A stretch of 64,000 nt of DNA from an uncultured Acidobacteriia bacterium (lineage in GTDB: Bacteria; Acidobacteriota; Terriglobia; Bryobacterales; Bryobacteraceae): positions 1 to 64,000 of the forward strand of contig CAIYVZ010000151.1 in assembly GCA_903929755.1 (NCBI GenBank), read 5' to 3'. Below are positions 40,753 through 49,665 of this stretch, in pieces. Below the pieces are notes generated by a model. It was not told the origin of the DNA and ran no database searches. It worked only from the letters and a program-made list of their open reading frames with translations. The position numbers and the translations under genes are program-made. Each line of letters starts with the position of its first letter. Positions within the stretch are counted from its first letter, which is position 1.

Positions 40753-43700
40753 TTAGAAGGAGATCTTGCCGCCCAGTTGGATGTTTCTGGAGTTGGTTGA
40801 GGTTCCCGTGATGTTGCCGAAGGTCGCGGCCTGGATATTGCTGGCCGGGTTGGCGAATTCGGGGTTGTTCCAGAGGTTGAACGCTTCCGCGCGGAACGTA
40901 AAGCGAACGTTTTCGTGGAGCTGGAAGGTCTTGTGCATCGACATGTCCCAATTGAACATGTGCGGTCCACGGAGGACGTTGCGGCCCATGTTGCCATAGG
41001 CATAGATGCCGGCGGCGATGTTGCCGGGGACGGCGAACGACGTCGGGTTGATGCAGGCAACCAGGTGACCGGCACCGCATTCATAGACAGGCGGCTTCAG
41101 AAGGTCGGGACGCTGAGTACCTTGCGAACTGGTATTTGCAGCGTCCGTGCTGATGGAGAGGTTGAAGGGCGTGCCGCTCTGCAGCGAGGTGACGCCGTTG
41201 AGCTGCCAGCCGCCGAACACGGTCTTCATCATCATGTTGGCGTTGGCCATCATCGGAATTTCATAGATGAAGGTGCCGACAACGCGGTGGCGGAGATCAA
41301 ACGGGGCGTTCCCGTAGTCGGCGCGCCAGTTGTACGGATTCAGCGGGGTGCCGCCGTTGTTGGAGTCGCTGGTGACGTCCAGAGCGTGCGACCAGGTGTA
41401 GCTGGCGTTCAACTGCACGCCATGCGTCAGACGCTGGTTCACGGTGACGGCGAGGTGGTGGTAGTTGGAGATCAGATCGTTGGTGATGGTGCGGATCTGG
41501 CCGAACAACTGGTTGGGCCGGCGGGGATTGATGGCACCGGGACCCGGGGCGTAGGGCGTGTTGTTGAAGTAGCTGCGGTCGAGGTGATACGAGTGCGAAC
41601 CGAGATACTGCACGTCGAGACCGGTGGTCTTGCCTACCTGGCGCTGCACGCCGAGGCTCCATTGATTCATGGTGGCTGGCGGCAGGTGCCAGTTGTCGGT
41701 GATCCAGTTCTGGGAGACTGAGGTGCTGCAGCCGGCGCCGAGGGGATTCGAAAGCGAAAGAGTCGGCTTGGTTGCGTCAGAGGTACAGGTGGTGGAGTTG
41801 CCGAACGGCGGATTCGTGGTGAGGAACGTGAAGCTGTTGGTCTGGTTCGGGTTGAAATAGATGCCGCCACCGATGCGGACCACGGTCTTGTCATCGAAGC
41901 GATAAGCGATGCCGAGACGGGGCGCAAAGTTCTTATGGTTCGGATCATGGAAACGGAATCCGGGAGACGGCGTAGTGGCGGGCACGGGAGCCGACTGGTC
42001 GCGGTTCAGTTCGCGGGCGAAGCCGGCGACCGAGTACGGCACGGTCTGCAGTTCCCAGCGAAGTCCATAGTTGATGGTCAGCTTCTTCGAAACCTGCCAG
42101 TTGTCGAGGACAAAGAAACCATCGCGCCAGGTGGCGATGTCGCCCTGGTACTGGATGGTGGGGGTGACCAGGTTCTGGACGTAGCCGAGAACGAAATCGG
42201 CGGGGGCGTAACCGGTGAACTGGCCGTTGAAGTTGAACACGCCGCGGGGGCTGTTGGCAGCGGAGCGCGAGGTGTAAAGCTTGCGGAATTCAGCGCCGGC
42301 CACGATGGAGTGGTTGCCCTTCATCCAGCTCAGCTGTTCGGCTGCCTGGATGGTGCTGTCGGTCTGGAACCAGTTGGTGCCGGAGTTGCCCCAGCCAGAG
42401 AAGCCGGTGACGTTGAATTCCGGAGTGCCGGGGTTCTTGCTCTTCGAATCGGCGTCGAAACCGGGGATCCCGAGCTTGGTGCCGGCGTCCGCGAGGCCGT
42501 TGGAGTAGAAGTAGTTCACGGCGTTGGTGTTGAGCGACTGGCGGCCGAGGCGGAAGTCATTCACCAGAGTGGGCGTAATGGTGTGCGTGTAGCCGCCGGT
42601 GATGTTGTCTGTGGTGGCCGGAATGTCGGCAGCGTTGAACTTAATGGCTGCGCCGTTGGCAATAGACTGCACCTGCCGCTGGTAACGTCCAAAGAGGCGA
42701 ACCTTGGAGCCGATGTTCTGGTCGAGGCGATCCACCGTCTGGTCACTCTTCACGAGCGACGGGTAGACGGTGTTGAAGTTCTGGGTGATGCCGTTGCCGC
42801 TGGGCTTCACATAGTACTGCTGCAGCGCGGTCGCGATGGGCGAGACGCGCGAAGGCGGGACGATGTTGCCGGGGAACTGGATATTACTGTTTGACGGATC
42901 TTTCACGATGGTGGGCGTGGCCGAGAAGTTACCGGCGAAAAAAGGCTCCGTAATGACCGTGTTGCCCGTGGATGCGGTCTGGCGCTGATTTTTCAGACGT
43001 TCCCAGGAACCCATGAAGAAGGTCTTGTCCTTGCCGTTGTAGAGTTTCGGGATGACGACGGGGCCATCGAGCTCGAAACCGTACTGATTCTGGCGGAGGG
43101 CGGTCTTCTTCGTGGTGGACGGGAGGAAGTAGCTACGAGCATCAAACGCATCGTTGCGGATGAACTCGACCACGTTGCCGTGGAGTCGGTTGCTGCCGCC
43201 CTTGGTGATCATATTGATATGGACGCCAAGGTAAGCGCCGTACTGGGCGGAATAGGTGCCGGACTGAACTTCCACTTCCTGCACGGTTTCGACCATGGGC
43301 TGCGTGGGCGAGGTGGTGATGAGGTTGTTCATGATGCTGATGCCGTCGAGCGACATGGAATTCTGAATCTCTCGGGTACCAGCGCCGATGAAAGCCTGGC
43401 CGGGGGGGACGCCCTGGGTGCCCTTGGTGCCGGGCAGGATGCCTGCGGTGGTGGTGGCCAGCATCATGGCATTGCGACCGTTCATGGGCAGGTCGGCCAG
43501 TTGTTTGCTGGTGACGACGGCGGAAACAGCGGCGTCATCCGTCTTGATAAGAGGTGCACCGGACTCCACCGTGACGGACTCGGTGACGGAACCGGGGGAA
43601 AGGGTGAAATCGTTCCGGACGGTTTGGTTGACATCCACCACGCTGCCCTTGCGCTGGGCTTTGGTGAAACCGGCGAATTCGGCGGAAACGGTGTAGGTGC

Positions 43701-43917
43701 CGTTGCGGACGAAGTCGATGCGATAGTTACCATCCTGATTGGTTGCTGTTGAATAAGTATCGAGGGTGTCGGCATTGACTGCGGTGATTTTTGCCCCCAC
43801 GATGACCTTGCCGCTGGAATCTTCTACTGTGCCGACAAGAGAAGTCCTTGTGGCCAACTGTGCCCAGGCACTGACTGAAACTGCCAGACAGGCCAGAATC
43901 CCTAATAGTTGCTTCAT
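40753..43917 (-). CDS. Oar-type TonB-dependent receptor (second)
   Basis: 1054 residues from ATG 43917, preceded by GGAGG; signal peptide about 1-19 (LLGILACLAVSVSAWA). Carboxypeptidase regulatory-like domain (TRTSLVGTVEDSSGKVIVGA), plug (LPMNGRNAMMLATTTAGILPG, SLDGISIMNNL), large barrel ending NIQLGGKISF. As for the receptor at 20626, substrate unknown; the two share build, not close sequence. It is followed by an intrinsic terminator and preceded by a long-loop inverted repeat. Uptake of polymers or oligosaccharides is typical of the class. Confidence 0.9.
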   Translation of the reverse strand: MKQLLGILACLAVSVSAWAQLATRTSLVGTVEDSSGKVIVGAKITAVNADTLDTYSTATNQDGNYRIDFVRNGTYTVSAEFAGFTKAQRKGSVVDVNQTVRNDFTLSPGSVTESVTVESGAPLIKTDDAAVSAVVTSKQLADLPMNGRNAMMLATTTAGILPGTKGTQGVPPGQAFIGAGTREIQNSMSLDGISIMNNLITTSPTQPMVETVQEVEVQSGTYSAQYGAYLGVHINMITKGGSNRLHGNVVEFIRNDAFDARSYFLPSTTKKTALRQNQYGFELDGPVVIPKLYNGKDKTFFMGSWERLKNQRQTASTGNTVITEPFFAGNFSATPTIVKDPSNSNIQFPGNIVPPSRVSPIATALQQYYVKPSGNGITQNFNTVYPSLVKSDQTVDRLDQNIGSKVRLFGRYQRQVQSIANGAAIKFNAADIPATTDNITGGYTHTITPTLVNDFRLGRQSLNTNAVNYFYSNGLADAGTKLGIPGFDADSKSKNPGTPEFNVTGFSGWGNSGTNWFQTDSTIQAAEQLSWMKGNHSIVAGAEFRKLYTSRSAANSPRGVFNFNGQFTGYAPADFVLGYVQNLVTPTIQYQGDIATWRDGFFVLDNWQVSKKLTINYGLRWELQTVPYSVAGFARELNRDQSAPVPATTPSPGFRFHDPNHKNFAPRLGIAYRFDDKTVVRIGGGIYFNPNQTNSFTFLTTNPPFGNSTTCTSDATKPTLSLSNPLGAGCSTSVSQNWITDNWHLPPATMNQWSLGVQRQVGKTTGLDVQYLGSHSYHLDRSYFNNTPYAPGPGAINPRRPNQLFGQIRTITNDLISNYHHLAVTVNQRLTHGVQLNASYTWSHALDVTSDSNNGGTPLNPYNWRADYGNAPFDLRHRVVGTFIYEIPMMANANMMMKTVFGGWQLNGVTSLQSGTPFNLSISTDAANTSSQGTQRPDLLKPPVYECGAGHLVACINPTSFAVPGNIAAGIYAYGNMGRNVLRGPHMFNWDMSMHKTFQLHENVRFTFRAEAFNLWNNPEFANPASNIQAATFGNITGTSTNSRNIQLGGKISF

Positions 43918-43960
43918 TTGTTTGACGCCTCCCATTGTGACCTGCTACAAAACTTTACTA

Positions 43961-44031
43961 AAAAGCCCCGAGCTTAAACGATACCGATTGCAGGTGTTGA
44001 AATGCAACCGTAACCAGGGCCCGGGGCTTTT
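43961..44031 (-). terminator. Inverted repeat with 51-base loop upstream of TonB receptor gene
   Basis: AAAAGCCCCG at 43961-43970 pairs with CGGGGCTTTT at 44022-44031, with a 51-base loop. On the minus strand the second arm is followed by a T run, so it can end transcripts from the small gene at 44040. Its location just before the receptor start could also make it a leader attenuator; the long loop makes either role uncertain. Confidence 0.5.
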
Positions 44032-44039
44032 GCGGGCTG

Positions 44040-44303
44040 CTAGGCCGCCAGATCCGATTGCCGCGGGTGCCAGTGCGGCGGATCCTGCCAGACAACCTGC
44101 CTCTCTTCATGAAGTTGCGCGACGAGGGTGCGCCGGATCTTCATTAGATTGCTGATATCTGCCGCGTTCAGTTTTGCCTCAGCGGCGGACTTCAGGGCCG
44201 ATTCTAATCCTGTCAGTCGCAACCGATGACACCACTCGCGGGAAGCCGGTCTCGGCGTGGGGTGCAGGATGTTCAAGCTGTTCTTGTTCTCGTTCTTTTT
44301 CAT
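44040..44303 (-). CDS. Small protein of unknown function
   Basis: 87 residues from ATG 44303, chosen because GGAAGGAG sits 7 bases upstream; MKKNENKNSLNILHP at the N-terminus. The C-terminal half is charged with EAKLNAADISNLMKIRRTLVAQLHEERQ (in pieces, an amphipathic helix). No known family. Many Acidobacteria have such short genes near receptor genes, but I draw no role from that. In the 287 bases between its start and the next gene (44591) I see nothing. Confidence 0.6.
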   Translation of the reverse strand: MKKNENKNSLNILHPTPRPASREWCHRLRLTGLESALKSAAEAKLNAADISNLMKIRRTLVAQLHEERQVVWQDPPHWHPRQSDLAA

Positions 44304-44590
44304 GCAGGTACTCCTTCCTGGTTGGAAAGTTAGCATGTGGTTGCAACAAGTTCGTTCGAAAAGCGGGCTAAAATGTTGAAAATATGAGAGAAAAATCTTT
44401 GTGACCGGATTGCGGGGAAGACAAGATCGCAGTCAGTTTTCGCGGTCTGCCAGCGGTGGGGCGCGAGAGTTGTGTTCCTGCTGCTTCAGGCGCGTGCGAT
44501 TTGCCGACGATATTGGTTTGCCGCGAGACCACAGGGACGTAGCCTGCGCCGGGTCAGTCGACGTGATTGTCCTCGTCTGGAACGCTTTCT

Positions 44591-45022
44591 CTACCGCAGG
44601 TCTGCGAACGGGTTCACTGCACGCACCGATCCGTAAAGCCGGTCATGCTGAAAATCTTCCGTTAGAATCTCCGCGAGTCCGTAGTGTTCGGCGTACGCCC
44701 ACAGATGCGCATCGAACCAGTTCAACTGGTAAGCCGCACACCCGCGAACGGCCTGACGGACAATCGCTTCATTGGGATACAGAACCACGAACTGTTTTAG
44801 AAACTCTTCTGCTTCTCGTAACGCATCCGCCTTTTGCATAATTACGTAGCCCTGCAGGGGACGCGTTACCGCTGCCACGAACTCGTTGATGGCCTGATGA
44901 GGCAGACGCACCGAGCCTGCCACGATGCCGCGCCGGAGAATGCCGGTCGCAATCTCTTGCTTTTCGGGAAAGCGGTTATCGTATCGGTAAACCAGAATGT
45001 TGGTGTCAATGAGAGCGTCCAC
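44591..45022 (-). CDS. PIN-domain toxin (VapC-type)
   Basis: 143 residues with all four acidic PIN residues: Asp6 in LIDTNILVYRYD, Glu47 in INEFVAAV, Asp104 in NWFDAHLWAYAEH and Asp123 in LTEDFQHD. The length is normal. Such enzymes are Mg-dependent RNases that cut tRNA or other RNAs when not bound by the antitoxin. It overlaps the AbrB-type gene at 45006 by 17 bases, which makes a complete toxin-antitoxin pair in contrast to the broken vapBC at the left edge. Confidence 0.88.
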   Translation of the reverse strand: MDALIDTNILVYRYDNRFPEKQEIATGILRRGIVAGSVRLPHQAINEFVAAVTRPLQGYVIMQKADALREAEEFLKQFVVLYPNEAIVRQAVRGCAAYQLNWFDAHLWAYAEHYGLAEILTEDFQHDRLYGSVRAVNPFADLR

Positions 45023-45290
45023 GACCGTATAGATCCTCCCTGCTCCATCCCCTGTCGGGAGGCTGCCCCTGATTCGGTGTGACCGGACGTGTGCGGTGCC
45101 GTTCGGTAGCCTGGTCGAAAAGCCGGAGTCTTGACTCCCGGTCGAGCGCGACCACCCGTGCGCCCGGCGGGATCACACGAATCACGTCGCCAGCCGCCAC
45201 CCAGTCGATTTCATCGCCAGGCCGGATCGCGTAGCTATCCGCGATCTTCTTCGGCATGGTGACCTGATATTTTGACGTGACCTTTGACAT
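45006..45290 (-). CDS. AbrB/MazE-type antitoxin
   Basis: 94 residues: MSKVTSKYQVTMPKKIADSY and RPGDEIDWVAAGDVIRVIP form a swapped-hairpin AbrB DNA-binding domain; the rest is charged and should bind the toxin. A longer in-frame reading to 45584 has no similarity before MSKV and is rejected. It would repress its own promoter in the 45291-45726 region. Overlaps the PIN gene by 17 bases. Confidence 0.85.
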   Translation of the reverse strand: MSKVTSKYQVTMPKKIADSYAIRPGDEIDWVAAGDVIRVIPPGARVVALDRESRLRLFDQATERHRTRPVTPNQGQPPDRGWSREDLYGRGRSH

Positions 45291-45726
45291 AATTTGTGTC
45301 CGCTCGTATTTCCTTACTTTATCAAGGATCGAATCCTTGCTTCCCGTTTTTCCAGCGAAGGGTGGCTCCCCGGCGGAGGTGCGAATAGGATTCCATTTGA
45401 TTCGAACACTTGTGTTGGTTGTCTGGCGTGAAGTGGAGAGTGCAGTCCCCCGGTTAGCGAGTATAACGGCATTTTCGGCGAGCCAGTTTAGGACGATAGC
45501 TCGCACCGCACTGGCGGGTGGGTGGAAGGACAAACTGGGTACGGAAGAAATAGTGTCGGCCTGAACGTTCACATTGCCAACCAAGTGATTTTCGTGTGTG
45601 GCACTTTTCGAAATCGCAGTTCATCTGCCATAAACTTGCAGGCACCCGCCCGCAGGCTCTGTAGGCCGGTAATTGGCGGGGCGCCTACTCCCGATCTATC
45701 TTGCGAATCGCCCCGGTTGTGCCGGA
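45291..45726. other. Gap without recognised gene
   Basis: 436 bases between the AbrB-type antitoxin and the ceramidase-like gene. No reading frame here looks coding and base use is more even than in flanking genes. The antitoxin promoter must lie at its left. No repeat, tRNA or terminator was seen. Confidence 0.6.
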
Positions 45727-46515
45727 TCACGTGCTAACGCGTGGATTGGCTTGCTGCACGAGTAACGCACGGCGCTGCGCAAGCGTGCTCAAGTAGGCGA
45801 ACATAGCCGCCGCCCCAGCGATATGTTTCCAGGGGTGCCCCCCCGTGGCTATAATCGCTGCCACCGCCCGGTCGCCCCGGTCGAAGCCAAGGGCAAGCCC
45901 ATAAAGTGCGATCATCGTGAAGATGCCGGCCGAACCTGAGTACCGTGGCGGGAATAGCAGGAGCATGAGTGGCACGGCGGCAAACGGGTAGAACTGGACC
46001 AGTAAATAAAGGCGGAGGTCGTCGACGACTCTCCAGTACGAAACAGAAACCACCGCCGCCGCGAGCAACGGGAGCAGCAGCAGCCGCCCGCCCCGCGGAC
46101 TGATCCGTTCGCCAATCGTCGTGGCCAGAAGCGCCATGAACATGACTGCCATCGGAACGCGGTCCCAGAAGAGCGTGGCGTCGTCAGGCCAGGCGTGGTA
46201 ATAGCTCGATCCAACCGCGATCAGCGCCACCGCAATCAGGAGAATCCAGTAGGCGGTGCGCTCCCATTTCTCCACAAACGCCGTTCGAGAGCCAACGCTC
46301 CGCAAACCCCAGATCGCGGCCAGCAGAAACGGAAGATTGGAGACCACGTTCCAGAAGTTCGGTACACCCCACAGAGTACGCTGGTCTGCGAAATTGTGAT
46401 AGTCCGGTAAGACTTCGTTTTGGGCCATTGGGCCGTAGAGCAACAGGAACACCATCGCCACGACTGGAAGTCCGGCGATGAGCCCAACCCGGCAACGATG
46501 ACTGGCAGCGTCCAT
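45727..46515 (-). CDS. Ceramidase-like (CREST) membrane protein
   Basis: 262 residues with about seven TM helices. The motifs VGSSYYHAWPDDATLFWDRVP (in pieces SSYYHAW, DDATLFWDR) and GGHPWKHIAGAA match the alkaline ceramidase/CREST pattern: a Ser-x3-His, an Asp, and His-x3-His that bind zinc. In eukaryotes these enzymes hydrolyse ceramide; bacterial members act on unknown lipid amides. ATG 46515 gives the start right before TM1 (LIAGLPVVAMVFLLL); an in-frame extension to 46653 looks unlike protein. No partner gene. Confidence 0.78.
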   Translation of the reverse strand: MDAASHRCRVGLIAGLPVVAMVFLLLYGPMAQNEVLPDYHNFADQRTLWGVPNFWNVVSNLPFLLAAIWGLRSVGSRTAFVEKWERTAYWILLIAVALIAVGSSYYHAWPDDATLFWDRVPMAVMFMALLATTIGERISPRGGRLLLLPLLAAAVVSVSYWRVVDDLRLYLLVQFYPFAAVPLMLLLFPPRYSGSAGIFTMIALYGLALGFDRGDRAVAAIIATGGHPWKHIAGAAAMFAYLSTLAQRRALLVQQANPRVST

Positions 46516-46998
46516 GAGTTTTTTGATGGTCGTCGAGTGCGAGGTGGACGACGAAGACCCCGAGAACACCAAAGGCAATGCAAGATTCCAGCACCTCAAC
46601 CCCTCGGAATCTACTGCCATGTATCCAGCTCTCGTCGATGCCCCCCTGATCACTAAGTCGAGTTATCTAAGCGCTAAGCACTCCGCCATCGACTATACGC
46701 CCTTCAGACGGTTGTGACAAGCGCTATTCGGATCGTAAAGTGGGCTTTTCTGCCACCTGTCCCGAAGCGCATCACGCAGCCTGCCGCCGTCGAAACTGCC
46801 GCTGTTTTGGCACCACCTCCAACTTCCGATCCCTCCTGGCGTGGATCTCGTGCTGATGCCCGGCGAAATTCCGAATGCGTCGTAAAAGGGACGTCGGGCC
46901 TGTGCGCCTGCGATGATAACGGGGCTTCGGCGATTCGGGTTGGTGCAGATGAATGGCACCTCTTACGCGTCGTGATAGATTGATGGTGGCGAACCGCC
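46516..46998. other. Gap without recognised gene
   Basis: 483 bases upstream of both the ceramidase-like gene (minus) and the regulator gene (plus). Several frames are open on the minus strand but none resembles a known family; a worn-out transposase is possible and not supported by motifs. Two promoters must be here. Confidence 0.5.
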
Positions 46999-47844
46999 AT
47001 GTCTGAGCCGTCACCCGCACGCGCGCATTGTTTCGGACCGTTCCGATTCGATCCAGACCAGCGATTGTTGTCGCGCGACGGCGAGCCTGTCCCCTTGATG
47101 CCGAAGACTCTCGACACCCTGGCAGTGCTGCTGGAGCGGCGTGGACAAGTGGTCGAAAAGGCCGATTTAATGAAGTTGGTGTGGCCGGACTGCGTGGTGG
47201 AGGATGTCGGGCTCGCGCGCAATATCTCATTGCTTCGCCAGGCGCTGGGGCGCGACGGTGAGGCCTACATCGAAACCGTACCGCGGCGGGGGTACCGGTT
47301 TACGGCGGTCGAGGACCAAGCCACGGGCCAGCTGCCGGAAGTGAAGCGGAGACCGATTCTGCCGCTGGTCACCGGTGTGGTGTTTCTCCTGCTTGCGGCT
47401 TTCCTATACTTTCAGTTCTACCAGTCCTCACGATTCGTTCCCACCCAGGGACAGCGGGCTTTTCTGGCGGTAGCAACAGTCGAGATCATCGGGTCCGAAC
47501 CGGAGCGGACTGCGTTCCCTCGGCGGTTCACGGACACGCTGGTGGGCGAAATTGCGAAGCTTGATTCGGTGCAGTTGATTTCACCGAGCACGGTGCGACG
47601 CTACGAGCGGCGAGGGATCCCGGTGGCGCTTATGGGGCGCTTGTTGGGAATAGACGTCATTGTGGAGGGAACCGCTCAGCAGTTCGGATCAAATGTGCGG
47701 ATTGCACTGCGGATGAGCGATGTCCATTCGGGCAGGCTGATATGGGCGGAAAATTACGATTGTCCGTCGGGGGATCCGGCGGGCGAAGAGTCCAGCGTGG
47801 CGCGAGGGGCCGCCGCGCAGATTGGGCAGCGCTTAAGTCATTGA
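46999..47844 (+). CDS. CadC-like transmembrane regulator with TolB-like output domain
   Basis: 281 residues. The OmpR-type winged helix (about 10-105) reads FGPFRFDPDQRLLSRDGEPV, then LMPKTLDTLAVLLERRGQVV and ETVPRRGYRF. One TM follows (about 117-138, PLVTGVVFLLLAAFLYFQF). The C-terminal part (FTDTLVGEIAKL, IDVIVEGTAQQFGSNVRIALRMSD) follows the TolB N-terminal/FlgO-like fold. In related acidobacterial proteins this layout senses periplasmic signals. No phosphorylation site. Target genes are not evident; the two small membrane-protein genes following are candidates. Confidence 0.88.
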   Translation: MSEPSPARAHCFGPFRFDPDQRLLSRDGEPVPLMPKTLDTLAVLLERRGQVVEKADLMKLVWPDCVVEDVGLARNISLLRQALGRDGEAYIETVPRRGYRFTAVEDQATGQLPEVKRRPILPLVTGVVFLLLAAFLYFQFYQSSRFVPTQGQRAFLAVATVEIIGSEPERTAFPRRFTDTLVGEIAKLDSVQLISPSTVRRYERRGIPVALMGRLLGIDVIVEGTAQQFGSNVRIALRMSDVHSGRLIWAENYDCPSGDPAGEESSVARGAAAQIGQRLSH

Positions 47845-47943
47845 TTCCTGAACGCGAAGCACCTTTCGCACGTTCCGAAACAAATGCGAAGGCCCATTCG
47901 CGGCGCTTGTGAGTCATTCTGGCAGCGAAAGGACGGTTCCTGA

Positions 47944-48315
47944 ATGGCCGAGTTTTCGAAGAAGTTACTGTATTGGGCACCGCGCGGCTTGTGCCTCGCC
48001 TTCGCCCTGTTCCTGTGTCTGTTGGTCGCTGCGGAAGTCTTCAGTCAGGGGGTGGATTTCTGGCGGACCTTGTTAGCCCTGTTCATTCACTTGATCCCCG
48101 TGTTCGGCCTGTTGCTGATCCTGGCCCTGGCCTGGCACCGGGAGTGGGTGGGCGCGCTGTTCCTGACCGTGCTCGGCTGCCTGCAGATCTGGTTGATGTT
48201 GTCGAGACACATGCCCTGGCAGTCGTGGGCGGGCATCGCCGGACCGCTGTTCGTCATCGCCGCGCTGTTCCTGGCGAACTGGCTGAAGCGGAAGGAACTG
48301 CACGCCGGGAGGTAG
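47944..48315 (+). CDS. Small four-TM membrane protein
   Basis: 123 residues with four TM helices: about 13-30 (GLCLAFALFLCLLVAAEVF), 43-62 (LLALFIHLIPVFGLLLILAL), 70-86 (WVGALFLTVLGCLQIWLML) and 95-112 (WAGIAGPLFVIAALFLANW). A Lys-rich tail follows. No enzymatic motif; conserved membrane family of unknown role. It lies 100 bases after the CadC-like gene. Confidence 0.75.
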   Translation: MAEFSKKLLYWAPRGLCLAFALFLCLLVAAEVFSQGVDFWRTLLALFIHLIPVFGLLLILALAWHREWVGALFLTVLGCLQIWLMLSRHMPWQSWAGIAGPLFVIAALFLANWLKRKELHAGR

Positions 48316-48363
48316 TGGGCGTACGATGGGCGGTCGGTTGAAAAAGGATAAAAGGAGTACCAA

Positions 48364-48855
48364 ATGACTGCGTGGACCAGCTACCTCGGTTCAGGAACAA
48401 TCACTATAAGGCAAATAGTGATTTCATTTTCGCTCGGGATGCTGGCGACTCCGGCTTACTTCTTTGGTGTCTTGCCTTTTGATGTGAACGGGCAACCGGT
48501 TCCCCTCCAGGGGATCGAGAGTGGGTCTGCCGCTGTGGTGTTGTGCCTGGCGGTCTGCCAATTTTGGGTCAAGTGGAAAAGCTGCCGTGAGGCGGCCGAG
48601 GACGCCGCCGCAGCGACGGGGATGTTTACGTTTACGGCAGGGGCACGTCCTCGCGAAACCAGCATCCGGCTACCCGGTTGGTCTCTGATGCTTGCCATGC
48701 TCATGCCGGTTGCCGGCCCGTACTGCCTGATGTGGCTGCAGGACCCTCAGGCGAGTGAAGCGGGCAGGCTCCCATTCCTGTCGGCCGGCATCATCGGAGT
48801 CCTTGCCGGGGCTGCGCTCGCGAAGGCCACCGTAAAACGCCGCACGCGGGGATGA
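48364..48855 (+). CDS. Small membrane protein of unknown function
   Basis: 163 residues with about four hydrophobic stretches (IVISFSLGMLATPAYFFGVL, AAVVLCLAVCQFWV, WSLMLAMLMPVAGPYCLMWL, FLSAGIIGVLAGAALA). AAAGGAG precedes the ATG at 7 bases. It resembles nothing I know and might have come with the preceding gene. No sign of an own terminator. Confidence 0.65.
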   Translation: MTAWTSYLGSGTITIRQIVISFSLGMLATPAYFFGVLPFDVNGQPVPLQGIESGSAAVVLCLAVCQFWVKWKSCREAAEDAAAATGMFTFTAGARPRETSIRLPGWSLMLAMLMPVAGPYCLMWLQDPQASEAGRLPFLSAGIIGVLAGAALAKATVKRRTRG

Positions 48856-49665
48856 GCCGCGAGCGGGCATGGCGCGTCCTGCGGCCGGTGGGTGCCAGAA
48901 TGCTGCGCGCAGTAGCGGTGATTCTGGTTCCGGCAGAGGTAGCCCCGCGGCACGATTTCCCCGCCGTCGGTCGCCACCGGCTGAATGGTCGTCGTGTCAT
49001 TCCGGTTGGCGCTTGCCGCCGCCTTCCTGTTGATGTGCGCACGCCCGGGCGATGTTAACGGCGGCTGCAGGGGCTGCTGGTTTTGGGTGGCATCCTGGCG
49101 GTGGACGGAGGCGCTTATATCCCGGATGGCCTGGTAATGCTGGTTCCGACCGCGCTTTTCCTTCGTGCGGCGCTGGACCTGTGCGCGTGCGGTTCGTGTG
49201 TGATGGCTACCCCGTACTCGATCTGCACGAAGACATGCGAGAACTTCTTAGCGCAGGGCGACCGCTGATCCGGGACGGTAGCCTGTATAAAACATGCCGA
49301 AGACGTGGATCGATTCCGCTTTCCGCTGATTGCCGCTGCGGGTTGGGCGAATCAGGAACATCAGCACGCTATTTCGTATTTGAGCGAGGAGAACAGGATG
49401 TGGCGGGAGCACTTCGGACCCCGTCGGCTTCGGTTTCCCGAACCGTCTCTGAATGGCCGTCCCCTCATGTACTGGCGCTCAACGTGACTACCGGTATCCG
49501 CTCGCGGTCCACTGGAACTCCTTCCGACAGCCGAGGCTGAACACACGCCGATATAGGTTTGCTCTCTCCGCCGTCAGGGCTACGAAGGCTACACCGGTGC
49601 CCAGGTTGAAGCCAGTTTTGGTGAGGGAATTGTACGCGAGCGCGGTTGCCCTGCGGCTTGATATC
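48856..49665. other. 810-base stretch without recognised gene
   Basis: Plus-strand frames open here are short or of biased composition. One fragment near 48984-49130 (MVVVSFRLALAAAFLLMCA then a stop soon after) looks like a small lipoprotein-type signal, and the frame at 49083-49268 holds GLVMLVPTALFLRAALDLCA, another membrane-like piece, which may be debris of a lost membrane gene. The start of the PSCyt gene is at 49666; a longer frame from 49453 is not supported. Promoter of the PSCyt operon should be here. Confidence 0.45.

Noticed and set aside
46693-47230. Minus-strand frames of 88-172 residues between the ceramidase-like and CadC-like genes
   Set aside because: No motif of a transposase or other family could be recognised, and part lies opposite the regulator gene.
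49052-49540. 162-residue plus-strand frame before the PSCyt gene
   Set aside because: Biased composition without domain; best read as non-coding or gene debris.
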